Numbered from the stretch's first letter, positions 46,561-57,750 are shown. The stretch: 64,000 nucleotides of DNA from Corbicula japonica (GCA_038501625.1 JAZAYU010000009.1:2108001-2172000); one strand, 5' to 3'. The notes: generated by a model not told the origin, from the letters alone. Numbers and translations: made by a program.

Positions 46561-46719
46561 GGATGTATAAAAACGTTGGAGATCGAGGATTTATAAACTA
46601 CGTTGGAGATCGAGGATTTATAAACTACGTTGGAGATCGAGGATGTATAAACTACGTTGAAGATCGAGGATGTATAAAATACGTAGGAGATCGAGGATGT
46701 ATAAAATACGTTGGAGATA
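46561..46719 (+). repeat. 27-bp minisatellite, about 6 copies
   Basis: Unit GGAGATCGAGGATTTATAAA + CTACGTT, exact 27-bp period. Because 27 is a multiple of 3 it stays open as a 9-residue repeat (VGDRGFINY). The frame (46563-46778) has no other gene-like feature, so it is treated as a minisatellite. Confidence 0.9.
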
Positions 46720-47104
46720 GCTTCTTCGGTAGAGTGATAGGATTTTCATGGCATGGCGCCTTTTACGTTCGTTACTGATTCGATCACCAGTGTAGGAAGT
46801 CTGCTTATTACAAAGATTTCTGTTAGAGAATCCCTTTGTAAAAATATTATTTTCACAGAACTACCGTTAAATGGTGTATAGCGGTTAATCATTAGCCAAT
46901 ACTGAGAATGAGATAAGATACAATAACACGGACCGATGATGAAAAACACAATAATAAAATATGCGATAAGCGAGAAATGACGCCGATAATTCAAGTCAGT
47001 ATAAGCTATTTTGAGAGATAAAAATATGAATCTTACGAAAATTAAATATGTTTGTACGACATTGTGTGCTTCAGTCATAGTCCGATAGTTGTCACCCTTT
47101 CTCT
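46720..47104. other. AT-rich interval, nothing recognised
   Basis: A 110-residue reverse frame at 46746-47078 contains a hydrophobic stretch but no recognisable family; not called. Confidence 0.35.
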
Positions 47105-47215
47105 TTCAAGCTTTTGTTAACCATTCTCTTTTTCCTCTGTACTTGTTGGTTGTGTTGAGAATCTGTGTCTTCTGGATGTAGCCATTCCTGATAAGAATAT
47201 TTCACTTTTTATTAA
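47105..47215 (-). repeat. Family B, reverse 5' fragment
   Basis: Plus-strand AACCATTCTCTTTTTCCTCT, GTGTTGAGAATCTGTGTCTT and GTAGCCATTCCTGATAAGAA are inverses of the B start, matching the copy at 51870 best. Confidence 0.55.
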
Positions 47216-48352
47216 ACCTTCTGGAGAAAGGTTTTGCATACGACAATGAGTTGTTTTGTAGAAGTCTCCTTTGAACTATTTTACGCAAGCAATACAATAC
47301 AATTATCTGGTGTTTGGTATTGGCCACCTAGAGTTAAGTCCACCCGTATATAGCGACAATGTTGAAAGTTTGTAATCGAGCTTTTCTTTTTGTAGTTATC
47401 AGTTTCAATTGCCTTCCTCCTTGATGGTAATATGCTGATTGCAAACCATGCAGAATGTCAATCACAGTGCTTGGCAGTGTAAAGGCGTACTTGAACTTTG
47501 GGGATACCGATGGTATGTATTGTGTCTGTCTGTCTGTCTGTCTGTATGTCTCTTGCATGGTTAGCGAGGCGCTGCCGCCGTTTTTGTATGGCCTTGCGGT
47601 TATTTGAGTATATACATTTTATCAATTTTCTGACTATATTTTAAACATGTTGAAACGGGAAACCATCGCTAAATAACACCAGCGTTTACATGAAATGTAA
47701 AACTAGAAGGCTAACAGAACATTAGAAGAGGGAATAAATATGTTCATAATATCTATTTCATTATTATGATATGCTGAATATTTAGGTGAAACAGTAGCTC
47801 AGAACTAAGCATGAACCAATGCAGGATTTGCGAGTTTGGTACCTCTCTCCTCCGACTTATATTAAAGGTGTCAAGCGGTGCTACACACCGGACACAAAAA
47901 AAAAGCAGAGAAGATTGTGAAATCGGAGAGTTCTCCAAAACCTTGCAGTATCCTGGAAAGGCTCCACTTTTGTTTCATCCAAGCTCGTAGAATCAATTCA
48001 AGCAAGATAGTTTCTAATCTTTTCACGGGATAAAGCGTTTATAATGACGAAGAATATAGGAAAATCTTTAAGTTATTAAATGTATTTGCCAGAAACATAA
48101 CGATAAAAAATATTCCATCTATTTCCAAAACAGCTTATTGAATTTTATGCCGCACTGTTTTGATTTTGATCACGATTAGTTTTAGGATCTACATGTATTT
48201 GGCAAATGGTTAAACAAAATCGAAGTATTTGCATTGAATACAAACACAAGTTAAGAAACTGCGTGGCAGATTAATATTACAGTTAAAAACATAATTTACA
48301 TCGCATTTTTACATCTAACACATTCGACGAATTTCCTTAAAAACATCATTAT
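47216..48352. other. Interval with (GTCT)n and no gene
   Basis: A (GTCT)n microsatellite lies at 47523-47546. No gene, RNA or other repeat recognised. Confidence 0.4.
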
Positions 48353-48499
48353 TAGTCCAGCCGTTTTCGGTAAAAATATGGAGGAATTGTTCAAATTCGG
48401 TTAAAAGCACCAAATTTTGCACAAAGTTAGCTTTTGATGTACCTTTTGAAATGTGATAGAGACCCATTTGATATCTTTCCAATATGGCCGATTTTTGCA

Positions 48500-49195
48500 A
48501 GATGGCCGCCAAAATTCAGGAAAATGCTGCTATTTGAAGGATTTTCATCGTATAGTCACAATTTTGGAGTCTAAACCTATATTTTCAAGAATGTTCTAAA
48601 CATAAAAAGCAAATGTAAGCATATCAGACAAATATTTAAGTAGAAAATGGCCTTTTTGTTACAGAAATGTTTCAAGATGGCCGCCAAAAATCTGGAAAAT
48701 GCTGCTATTTGAAGGTTTTTCATCGAATAGTTACAATTTTGGAGTCTAAACCTATATTTTCAAGGATGTTCAAAACATTAAAAACAAATGTAAGCACATC
48801 AGACAATTATATTTATGGAGCAAATGGCCTTTTTGTTACAAATTTTTTTCAAGATGGCCGCCAAAAATATGGAAAATGCTGCTATTTGAAGGACTTTCAT
48901 CGTACAGTCACAATTTTGGAGTCTAAACCTATATTGTCAAGGATGTTCTAAACATTAAAAGCAAATGTAAGCACATCAGACAAATATTTGAGGAGCAAAT
49001 GGCCTTTTTGTTACAGAAATTTTTCAAGATGGCCACCAAAAATCTGGAAAATGCTGCTATTTGGAGGATTTCATCGTATAGTCACAATTTTGGAGTCTAA
49101 ACCTATATTGTCAAGGATGTTCTAAACATTAAAAGCAAATGTCAGCACATAAGACAAATGCTTAAGGAGCAAATGGCCTTTCTGTTACAGAAATT
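48500..49195 (-). repeat. 176-bp tandem array, left arm
   Basis: The word AGATGGCCGCCAAAA recurs at about 48500, 48675, 48852 and 49027, a period of 175-177 bp. Each unit also has CAATTTTGGAGTCTAAACCT and GCAAATGGCCTTTTTGTTAC. The frame at 48667-48951 is only this repeat. Confidence 0.9.
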
Positions 49196-49429
49196 GCCTA
49201 CAAAAATATATTAAACCGGCTGTTATCATATTTTATTCTGTAATTTAATGCGAAGTTAAGAATGTATTTGAATGTCAAACATAAGCACAGTGTTTTATTA
49301 ACTCAATATGAAGAGTTCTATATTTACTTAATCCCAAACAAGGTCTTATTTTTGTAACCATCAATTGCTGGTACAGTACTGAAATGACTAATTTAGGTAA
49401 ACAGTCTAATCACACACGGTCACAATCCC

Positions 49430-49855
49430 CCCCCCCCCCCGCATTTGCACAGAGCTGTACATGCTAGTTGTACTTTTACACACTTGCATCTTCCTCTGCA
49501 GCCTTTGACACATCCGCATTTCAAGGAATATCATACAGGAAATTGATGCTTGAGGCAGAGCTGACCATTAGGGTTCCCTTGCTTTCCCAGGTCATTTCAT
49601 TCAACCCCATTCATCAGGTGAAGGTAACACGGGATTGGGGAGAAGTGACTGGCCCCAAACATGACCCGCTTGATAAGATGCTCTTCTGACATGCTGGTAG
49701 AGAGAAGCAGAAGTTGGCGGTATGAGATCAACAGACCTGCCCTTCCTGGTAAAGAGATCTTTTCTCGCTTCATCAGCTGATGTGGCAGTGCTTGTTTTGT
49801 CCTTAAGCAGATCAACAAATCGCTCAAGGTTTCGCATGTGCTGGTCAATTCTCTC
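49430..49855 (-). pseudogene. Decayed second copy of the 'GCD...CKC' transposon gene
   Basis: The reverse strand encodes 'NLERFVDLLKDKTSTATSAD', 'KDLFTRKGRS.DLIPPTSA' and 'VRRASYQAGHVWGQSLLPNP', colinear with residues 89-161 of the gene at 50050. It then has TGA stops where that copy has Trp or Gly. After these come 'ALPQAS' and the Cys-rich tail, broken once more, then a poly(G) tract and 'GDCDRV' before a stop. It is 5'-truncated. About 14 of 78 aligned residues differ from the right-hand copy, so the arms separated long ago. Confidence 0.8.
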
Positions 49856-50049
49856 CAGTCGCGAATCTTCTTACTAAATAAAAGTAATACATTCACGCCA
49901 TAATGTAGCACGAGTGAATGCACATGTACATTATTTCTGCCTTTGTATAAGGTAAATTTTAACTTATTTTCGTATTAATTATTGCTTAATGGGCACTTTA
50001 TACAAAATGTTTAAAGAATTTAATTTCAATAACATTTTGCGTTTGCATT

Positions 50050-50735
50050 ATGTCTTCCAATCAATTCATGCAAGTGAACTGTGGGGACAACTTCAAATAT
50101 ATCCCTGTACACACAATTGCTGGTTCTCTAGGTCCAATGTGTCGAGCTCTTCCTGTGTTTGATGCCTTCAGCGGGTGTGACAACACATCCTCCATTGCTG
50201 GTAAAGGGAAGAAATCTTCTTGGGAGTCGTGGAAAATATGTGAAGGTGTAAATGAGGTGTTTGCAGACCTTGGTAATGTACCACCACTGGTGAGAATTGA
50301 CCAGTACATGGAAAACCTTGAGCGATTTGTTATTCTGCTTTATGACAAAACAAGCACTGCCACATTAGCTGATGAAGCGAGAAAAGATCTCTTCACTAGG
50401 AAGGGCAGGTCTATTGATCTCATACCGCCAACTTCTGCTGCTTTCTACCACCATGTCAGAAGAGCATCTTATCAAGCGGGTCATGTTAGGGGCCAGTCAC
50501 TTCTCCCCAATCCCGGCTTACCTTCACTTGTTAAATGGGGTTGGATGAAAGGACCTGGAAAGCATGAGAACCCTATTGCTCAGATCTGCCTCAAGCATCA
50601 GTTTTTTGTATGGAATACCTGAAATGTGGATGTGTCAAAGGCTGCAGAGGAAGATGCAAGTGTGTGAAAGCACAACTAGCATGTACGGCTCAGTGTAAAT
50701 GCGGGGGGGGGGGGGGTGGTTGTCATCGTGTGTGA
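50050..50735 (+). pseudogene. Transposon-associated 'FDAFSGCD' gene with Cys-rich tail, frameshifted
   Basis: The main frame (50050-50622) encodes 'NFKYIPVHTIAGSLG' (residues 14-28), 'ALPVFDAFSGCDNTSS' (33-48), 'GKGKKSSWESW', 'LERFVILLYDKTSTAT', 'RKDLFTRKGRS' and 'RRASYQAGHVRGQSLLPNP'. This is a family I recognise from repeats in molluscs and cnidarians; it has no firm name. A second frame from 50586 to TGA 50733-50735 encodes the family's Cys-rich end ('CGCVKGCRGRCKCVK', nine Cys in all) through a poly(G) tract read as Gly, then 'GCHRV'. Comparison with the left arm puts a one-base loss near 50558-50562. The 'GCD...G.GKK' spacing is reminiscent of the DNA-binding turn of FEN/XPG nucleases, but that is only a suggestion. 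No upstream exons are visible. Confidence 0.75.
50703..50716 (+). repeat. Poly(G) tract inside coding sequence
   Basis: Fourteen G's between the Cys-rich tail and the last codons of the transposon gene. The left arm has the matching poly(C) near 49428-49440. Both tracts are read as glycine codons. Confidence 0.85.
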
Positions 50736-50949
50736 TTAGATTGTGTACTTAAATTAGTCATTTCAGTACTGTACCAGCAATTAATGGTTACAAGGATAAG
50801 ACCTATTTTGTGATTAAGATAATATAAAACTCTTCATATTGAGTTAATAAAACACTGTGCTTATGTTTGACATTCAAATACATTCTTAGCTTTGCGTTAA
50901 ATTACAGAATCGAATATTATTACAGCCGGTTTAATATATTTTTGTAGGC

Positions 50950-51650
50950 AATTTCTGTAACAAAAAGCCCATTTGCTCCTTAAGCATTTGTCTTATGTGC
51001 TGACATTTGCTTTTAATGTTTAGAAAATCCTTGACATTATTGGTTTAGACTCCAAAATTGTGACTATACGATGAAAATCCTTCAAATGGCAGCATTTTTC
51101 ATATTGGCGGCCATCTTGAAAAATTTCTGTAACAAAAAAGGCCATTTGCTCCTTAAATATTTGTAAGATGTGTATACATTTGCTTTTAATGTTTAGAACA
51201 TCCTTGACAATATTGGTTTAGACTCCAAAATTGTGACAATACGATAAAAATCCTTCAAATGGCAGCATTTCCCAGATTTTTGGCGGCCATCTTGAAAAAT
51301 TTCTGTAACCAAAAAGGCCATTTGCTCCTTAAATATTTGTCTGATTTGTTTACATTTGCTTCTAATGTTTAGAACATTCTTGAAAATATAGGTTTAGACT
51401 CCAAAATTGCGACTAAACGATGAAAATCCTTCAAATAGCAGCATTTTCCAGATTTTTGGCGGCCATCTTGAAAGAATTCTGTTATAAAAAGGCCATTTGC
51501 TCCTTAATTATTTGTCTGATGTGCTTACTTTTGCTTTTAATGTTTAGAACATCCTCGAAAATATATGTTTAGAATCCAAAATTGTAACTATATGATGAAA
51601 GTCCTTCAAATAGCAGCATTTTCTAGATTTTTAGCGGCCATCTTGAAAAA
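50950..51650 (+). repeat. 176-bp tandem array, right arm
   Basis: Four inverse units containing GCGGCCATCTTGAAA (near 51107, 51282, 51457 and 51632), with AGGCCATTTGCTCCTTAA in each. Mirror of 48500-49195. Confidence 0.9.
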
Positions 51651-51869
51651 AGCGGCCATATTGGAAAGATATCAAATGGGTCTCTATCACATTTCAAAAG
51701 GTACATCTCAAGCTAACTTTGTGCAAAATTTGGTGCTTTTAACCAAATGTGAACAATTTTTACTCAAAACGGCTGGACTATATAACACGTACATGATAGT
51801 GATCCTAAATGCGTACACAATACACTAGGAATGCTACACAATCATACCCATCCAAGCATTTAAAGAAGT

Positions 51870-52039
51870 GAAATATTCATATACAAAATGGCTACATCAA
51901 GAAGAAACAGCCTCTCTTCAATAAAAAAGCAGAGAGAAAGAGAGAAAGAGAACATGGTTTATAAAATGACCAATTTCCAAAACGAAACAACGAATAATTA
52001 ACGAAAGTGAGAATACGAGGGGTGACCGTTTTGGAACGG
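51870..52039 (+). repeat. Family B, 5' part of interrupted copy
   Basis: GTGAAATATTCATATACAAA, GAAACAGCCTCTCTTCAATA, GAACATGGTTTATAAAATGA and GGGGTGACCGTTTTGGAACG; it then breaks off and continues at 52499. Confidence 0.75.
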
Positions 52040-52498
52040 TATTTGAAGGAATGTGATTTTATTTCTTATAAAAAGTACATATTTGTTTATGTTGAAATCT
52101 GTTTTACTTATTCTTTCACATGAAAAAGTAATATTTTCCTCATTTTTTTTCACGTTTCCATGGAAACAAAAACACCATGCTTATTGAATCTGTACCTTTA
52201 TTAAGGAAAAATGTTGTTGTTTTTATTTTTCTATTTTTCAACTGTATTGTTTGCGGTATTTGTCTTATAAAGGTCATTTTCAGCGTCTACATGATGATTT
52301 TTCCCATATATGGAATGTTTTGGTTGCTATGGTAACGGTTGCCAAAATTAATGTTCTGAACTTAAATTTTAAACCAGCATAGCTGCTTTATTGAAAATAA
52401 CATGTTTTTAAAAAAATTTGAAATGGTGCCAAAACTGATGAACCAAGCCCTTTGCCTCTGAAAGTATAAACAAGGGTCTAAAAAAACAAAAAAAAACA
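52040..52498. other. Insertion within family B carrying two X-box-like palindromes
   Basis: About 455 bp replace the CAGTGGCAAA...CCACTGGGGG segment of family B. Within it lie a perfect 14-bp palindrome, GTTTCCATGGAAAC (about 52153), and GTTGCTATGGTAAC (about 52324), both shaped like RFX X-box sites (GTTnCC-AT-GGnAAC). No reading frame. It may be a separate repeat, or a transposon that deleted part of its target. Confidence 0.55.
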
Positions 52499-52760
52499 AC
52501 AAGGTTCTAGGGTTCACAAACATCACACTTGCCCCAACAGGTTTAATATGAAAAATCAAGTACTAGTTGTCTTGGCGAATAAGCTCCAACACCATAATCA
52601 ACTCGGCAAATGTCATGTTAAAACATGAAGCCTACTGCATTGTCAAGCAAAACAGTTAGTAATCATCTTTCTTCCCGAGACTAGAGCCCTTTGAATCACA
52701 TCAACAAGAAACTAAAATCAATGTTGCAATTATACTTAATAAACAGTTATTCTGGATTTA
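52499..52760 (+). repeat. Family B, 3' part of interrupted copy
   Basis: AAGGTTCTAGGGTTCACAAA, CATCACACTTGCCCCAACAG, AAGTACTAGTTGTCTTGGCG, ATTGTCAAGCAAAACAG and GAGACTAGAGCCCTTTG resume the family in order. Confidence 0.75.
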
Positions 52761-52944
52761 GCTTACGGCCATTTTTGCTACTTTCACTTTTTTCGTCAAT
52801 TCATTTGCGTGACACTTCACAGTTCTAGAAGTTCTTCACTATAATCTTTCTTTTGTATCAGCATAAGTAACCCCGAAGAAGGTTTGTTTTTAATTTCATC
52901 AAGCCTTGATCAATTTACAACAGTATTTTCATGATATATATCTT

Positions 52945-53190
52945 ACAAATGTAAATAAATCTTGTTGGCGCTGGTCTTTTGAAAGAAAACTAATTAGCCG
53001 GAGATTTAGTAGCACATAAAACAATGTGACAAGTTTTTTCAGACATATTATGTCACAGTAATTTTCGCAAGACAAGAAATATTGCATAAAGAATTTCCTA
53101 AATACGTCAGAGATACAATAATAGACATGCGCAGAGAGAACTTTGAAACATGAACGCAAGAAAGGAGAACACATCTTCAACTTGTACTTG
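52945..53190 (+). repeat. Partial third copy of the 15.4-17.5 kb duplicated unit
   Basis: CTTGTTGGCGCTGGTCTTTT, GAAAACTAATTAGCCGGAGA, TTTAGTAGC, AGACAAGAAATATTGCATAA and GAATTTCCTAAATACGTCAG match 16230-16400. The 83-residue reverse frame (52929-53180) is within it. Confidence 0.75.
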
Positions 53191-54097
53191 TTTGTTCAAA
53201 CTTGAACTTAACAGAGCTGTGACGTTTGGTGCAATATAAAACCTGGTTTAACAACCTGTTGCAAACTGGGTTGCATCTTAGAGCATCAAGGCCGTAACGC
53301 TTCGGGTAATCGTGTTTGTTCAAAGTTTGTGGTGCCTTTTTGAAATCGTTATTCTATTTAATTCGTGCTCTTTTTAGATCCCTTCTTTGCGTGGATATGG
53401 TCTCTGAAAATTTCTATTTCTAATATGCGTTTTTCACTGTTTCAATTCACTATGTAAAACAATTTACACACAGATCATCTCTTAGTAAACAGTCTTTTGA
53501 TGGTTTAAATCTGTATTAAGTGGAAATATGTAATAGCTTTACTTGGAAAAGCATTAAACATAAAAAAGGTAACAGACGTTATGTATTCTCAACGGGGCTA
53601 TGAACATTCAGTTTCATGTCTATTCCATGAACAGTGGTGAATAAACATAAGTAAAGGAACTACCCTGGAAACGTGCTTAATGCATAGGCTTAATAAATAG
53701 GCCGATTAAAACTCGATTTTCGGCGACTGAAGAAACAACGAATCTTTATTACAGATAATCTCTAATAGTCAATTTGAAAAACGTACACGAGTATCTAGCC
53801 TTAATCTGATTGAAATTTACTTGGGACAGAATTATTTTCGCAATAAAATAATAAACTACCAGAATGGGAATTCGAAGGAGGATGCAATTTTTAAATAATA
53901 TACTCAAAATTATAACCATAATTAAAAAGATCAATGTTCTTAAAATTATAGCCATCGTTAACTTCAGAATGAAAGACTGCTTGCAGTTACTTGTGATGTT
54001 TGAATTTTGCTTCACTTAGACAATTAGTCTATCGTCATACAATTAGAGTAATGTCATTTTGCCTAGATGTGTTGTTAAGTGTAATATTGATGCCATA
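53191..54097. other. AT-rich interval, nothing recognised
   Basis: An 88-residue hydrophobic reverse frame (53749-54015) reflects A/T-rich codons; no family recognised. Confidence 0.35.
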
Positions 54098-54760
54098 TGA
54101 AAAAAGTAATATATGCATATCAGGAATCGCCACACTCACGAAACACAGCCTCCCCACGCAGCGAAAAAGAAGAGAGGAAGAGAGAGAGACAGCATGCTTG
54201 TTATAAGTATGTCAATTCAAATAAGACGCCACAAACAACTAACGACAAAGAAAACCTTTGGGGATACCGCCTTGGAACGGTCAGTGGCAAAACAAATTAC
54301 CACTGGGGGTTTAACCCTGGGCCTAGGGTGCACCAACCTCACACTTGCCCCAACCGGTTCTCACAAAACAAGTACAAGTTGTCTTGGTGAGATAACTCCA
54401 ACCCACCAATCGGCTCAACAATGTTGCATGCAAAAACACACAAACATATAAAACAAAAGAAGCTAATAGCATTGCAAAGCCAAAGGGCGGGTACTCAATG
54501 ATCTTACCGAGACCAGAGCACCTGGAGTAAAATCAGCAAGAACACGATGACAGGGATAAAAGAAGCAAATCGAGCTTCTAGGTTCTTTTAAGAAAAGATT
54601 TCCCGATAAACCTTCATAAACTCTTAAACCCCTTCCACCGTCGTGCAACCAATTAGGTAAGCATAATGATCAACTGTCAATGGGTTAATCACCAGGCCTA
54701 CAGAGCGCTGTAAAATAACATGTTGGTAACCTTTCTTTTTAAATTTACAGATGGTTTAAA
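54098..54760 (+). repeat. Family B, most complete copy (about 660 bp)
   Basis: Runs from GTAATATATGCATATCAGGA through CACAGCCTCCCCACGCAGCG, CCGCCTTGGAACGGTCAGTG, CACTGGGGGTTTAACCCTGG, CACACTTGCCCCAACCGGTT, CCACCAATCGGCTCAACAAT, CCGAGACCAGAGCACCTGGA and AACACGATGACAGGGATAAA to TGTTGGTAACCTTTCTTTTT. This copy defines the order of landmarks for the family. Frames of 97, 112 and 61 residues within it are not genes. No inverted ends or tRNA-like part were found, so its class is open. Confidence 0.85.
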
Positions 54761-55612
54761 TTTACAGATGAAAGTTTCTTTCAAGTATGATTTATTCTTC
54801 TGAAATCACATTAATAAATGTGAAGAGCGAAACATAGCTACAGTCGGTTGGTGTTTCAAATTGCCTATAGAGCTTCGTAATAATTTTTTTAAACGGCAAC
54901 GACTGCTCGCAACATCTTAAAGGTTCAACATTTTGGTGGTTGTTCGTTGTAATAATCTCTAAGACTTCAATGAACGAAATATAAGCATAACAGATAAACT
55001 TCAAAATCATGGGTATCGGTAACAAAACGAAAAGCGTTTTACAAGTTTTCTATATGTTTGTTTTATCGAGAGTAGATTTACAAACTGGTGAAGATAAATT
55101 TAATGCCATGTTATCATTATTAATATTACTCATTTGTCAAAAAATCTATGAATTTAAATGGAAAAACTTAAAACAATATTTCGACAGCGTTTTGCTTACT
55201 ATGTGGTTACCCATTTATAGTTGATGGCCTTGCTTACCTTTTTTACTTGCACGAGATTGGCAGATGTTTAACGGTTTTTGTTTCTCTGGTAACATTGAAT
55301 ACAGCAGAGAAACTCGGTTAGTTTTTCCTTGCAATTTGTTCTTACTGTTTAATCCCATGTACTCTGTTCTCAACTGGGACATATATTACTACTTACTAGC
55401 CACTTATTACTTGTATTGATAAGCTTATTCATGCAGTTTTATCGAGAAGGGTTCGGTTGGAGGTTATTCACCATGGCAACTTGTGAATGTGTTTTCATAT
55501 AAGATCCTGACGGGGAATATGCGATTTTGATGCGCCCTAGAACCTGATGAAATGTTGTTTTTGCCACTGGTATTTTTGTTGAGCGTTCCATGGCGGTTTC
55601 ATTTTTCATTTA
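54761..55612. other. AT-rich interval, nothing recognised
   Basis: Frames of 71-77 residues at 54792-55224 lack recognisable domains. Confidence 0.35.
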
Positions 55613-56391
55613 AAGTCGAGTCGCGATTTTACGAATCGCGATTTTACGAAATAACGGTATACTACGAATATGGCGGCCGGTCCCGTCCGTATTCCTTCTT
55701 CATTCAATATAAAAAAGATGCGATCGAACGAATCGCGATTTAACGAAAAATGCGATTTAGAGAATAATTATGACAGTCCCTTAAGCTTATTTACAATGTA
55801 TTAAAGATGCAATTTTACGAATTTCGGTCAGGCAGGTGATTTTCACACCTTTTCGAGCGATATCCGTTTCTTTGTATTGTTGAGCAATTATCGACACCAG
55901 CAGTATTGACACGAAATGCTCTGTAAACAACCATCGGGCGTGTTTGGTTGTAACAAACAGTTTGAGTGATCAAATTTCAAATGTTAAAATTGTATAAAAT
56001 CTGAAACACGTGAATTGCTTGTCATTCTACTTCTGACAATTCATTCTGCATAATCTTAATACCACAGCGAGTAATAATTCAGTAACTGATATCGGCATTC
56101 TGAGAAATTCATTGAAGGGCCCGTTTCTTCAGGGGAGGATAGCTGAATCTGAATTTTAATGATTAATGATAACATGTAAATTTACAATAAAATAACTAAT
56201 GCGAACATTTCTTTTCTTTGTATTTTTATTTATTGACATTGACATATCACAACAATAACACATTACGTCAAATAACGACGATTTGCGGCGGTAAACATAC
56301 AAAACTATCAAAAATGCGATACTACGAAAAATGCGATTTTACGAATAATCGGCTTGGTCCGACGCCTTTTCGTAAAATCGCGACTGGACTG
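55613..56391. mobile_element. Mariner/pogo-like non-autonomous element (779 bp) at TA
   Basis: The left end AAGTCGAGTCGCGATTTTAC and the right end, read inversely as CAGTCCAGTCGCGATTTTAC, match at 21 of 23 positions through ...ACGAA. Both are bordered by TA (55611-55612 and 56392-56393), the target of Tc1/mariner/pogo elements. The motif GCGATTTTACGAA recurs just inside the ends (55633, 56320) as sub-terminal repeats. No transposase is present. Confidence 0.8.
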
Positions 56392-56393
56392 TA

Positions 56394-57574
56394 TATGGTT
56401 TTCTGAAAGCGGCTATTCTTTATATGCATATTTCATTCGAATGTTATAGATAGAACATGTACATATAAATTCACTATTATCAAAGGGCAAAACATTCATC
56501 CCACCGTTCTGTGAAGAAGAAAGCTGGTGTCTTGAAATGCTGTGGTACCGTGTTTGACAGTTTTTAATTTATAAAACGACGTCAATTTTTCGGTGACGGA
56601 AATGGTTTAAATGACCCTGAATACATTTTTCAAGCTCATGGGAATCAACTGCTTTGTTTTGATATCCTAGAGGAAGCACTTCATATATAGAAGCTCTTGT
56701 TAGATCTTGATTTACATAAACGACATATTGATTCTGACGGCAATTCAGAAACGTTCAGCTAGCATGTGTTTGACAAGTGAGTTATCTCAAAATTGATATT
56801 AACTACGGTGCGGTTAGTTACTGCTTCAGTTTTCGTAATGCAATTTGAACCCAGAAGAGGTAAATGAAGCCAATGAAGTAAAAAGCTATTAATAAATAAC
56901 GTTGAGGTAAAATATTTAAAGCTAAATATGAGAACTATATCTAAGTGTATTCATTACTGGATAAAATGTAATGTTAGAGAATCTAGGAATAAAAAATATT
57001 TTTTGCAATGTAACGTTTTTATCAAGAAAACTTTTGATTGTGTTTTTGTATGACCTTAACTAAACAAAGGTTTTTGCCTAAGAAAAACAGCATATGTTGA
57101 AATGTGAATTTATACGTTGCAAAAGCAAAACATTTATGTTGATAGTAATATCATGCTTCATATAGAAAAGATAAAAATCAATTTGAAGAAATGTGCATAT
57201 TACTGAACAAATCTTTGAAATGATAAAAAAAAATTTAAAAGTCACTCTCGAACTGTTTTGTATTTTTTTACTCTTAAAAATCGGATTTATAAGCTTTCTT
57301 GGTAGATTATACTTCTGCTAGTATCTGTAGAAATTCATCAAAACTTTTATCGAAAATAACTCAATGGCAGTAAAAAAAGTAGTGCAGAAAATTAAACCGT
57401 AACTAACAAAACTAATTGTCAATCATGGCGACAATATTTTTTATAATTCTCATTTGCCAAACTATTGCTTCTTTTAGAGATAGCATCCAATAAAATGTGT
57501 TTTAACAGTAATACAGTAACATCCTACAGTATATGATAAAAAAAACCTAACGTTTCAGTTAATTTCAAACATTG
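56394..57574. other. AT-rich interval, nothing recognised
   Basis: No gene or repeat recognised. Confidence 0.4.
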
Positions 57575-57750
57575 TATTTAGACAGTGTAACGCCGCCTAA
57601 CGTCGCAACGCCGCTAAATTGACGCTAAACGTCGCAAAACGGAAGCAAGATAGACCACCGTAAGGTCCATGACAAACCAGTCTTGCACACTAAGTAACCA
57701 CCTTAAGGTCCAGTGCAACCACTCTCGCACACATTGTTATGAAAAGATGA
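57575..57750. repeat. Two short tandem patterns
   Basis: ACGCCGC / ACGTCGCAA words recur at 57590-57640. Then CC.TAAGGTCCA...CCA.TCTTGCACAC or a variant occurs twice (57656-57735). Confidence 0.6.

Larger units (their letters stand above)
48353..51780. mobile_element. Large composite inverted-repeat element (3.4 kb)
   Basis: The left arm (48353 to about 49860) and right arm (about 50281 to 51780) are inverted copies about 1.5 kb long, diverged by roughly 10-15% by eye. The outer ends are GTCCAGCCGTTTT and its inverse, each next to a TA (ATTA|GTCC and GGAC|TATA), which would suit a TA target duplication. From the outside in, each arm holds a unique end, a 176-bp tandem array, a poly(C/G) tract, and the 3' part of one gene. 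Only the right side also has that gene's 5' part (50050-50280). It looks like two head-to-head copies of one transposon, or one transposon with very long inverted ends. Confidence 0.85.

Noticed and set aside
46746..47078. 110-residue hydrophobic reverse frame, possible membrane protein
   Set aside because: AT-rich codons give hydrophobic residues by chance; no start context, family or transcript signal.
48667..48951. 94-residue frame with internal repeats
   Set aside because: It is simply the 176-bp tandem unit read in one open frame.
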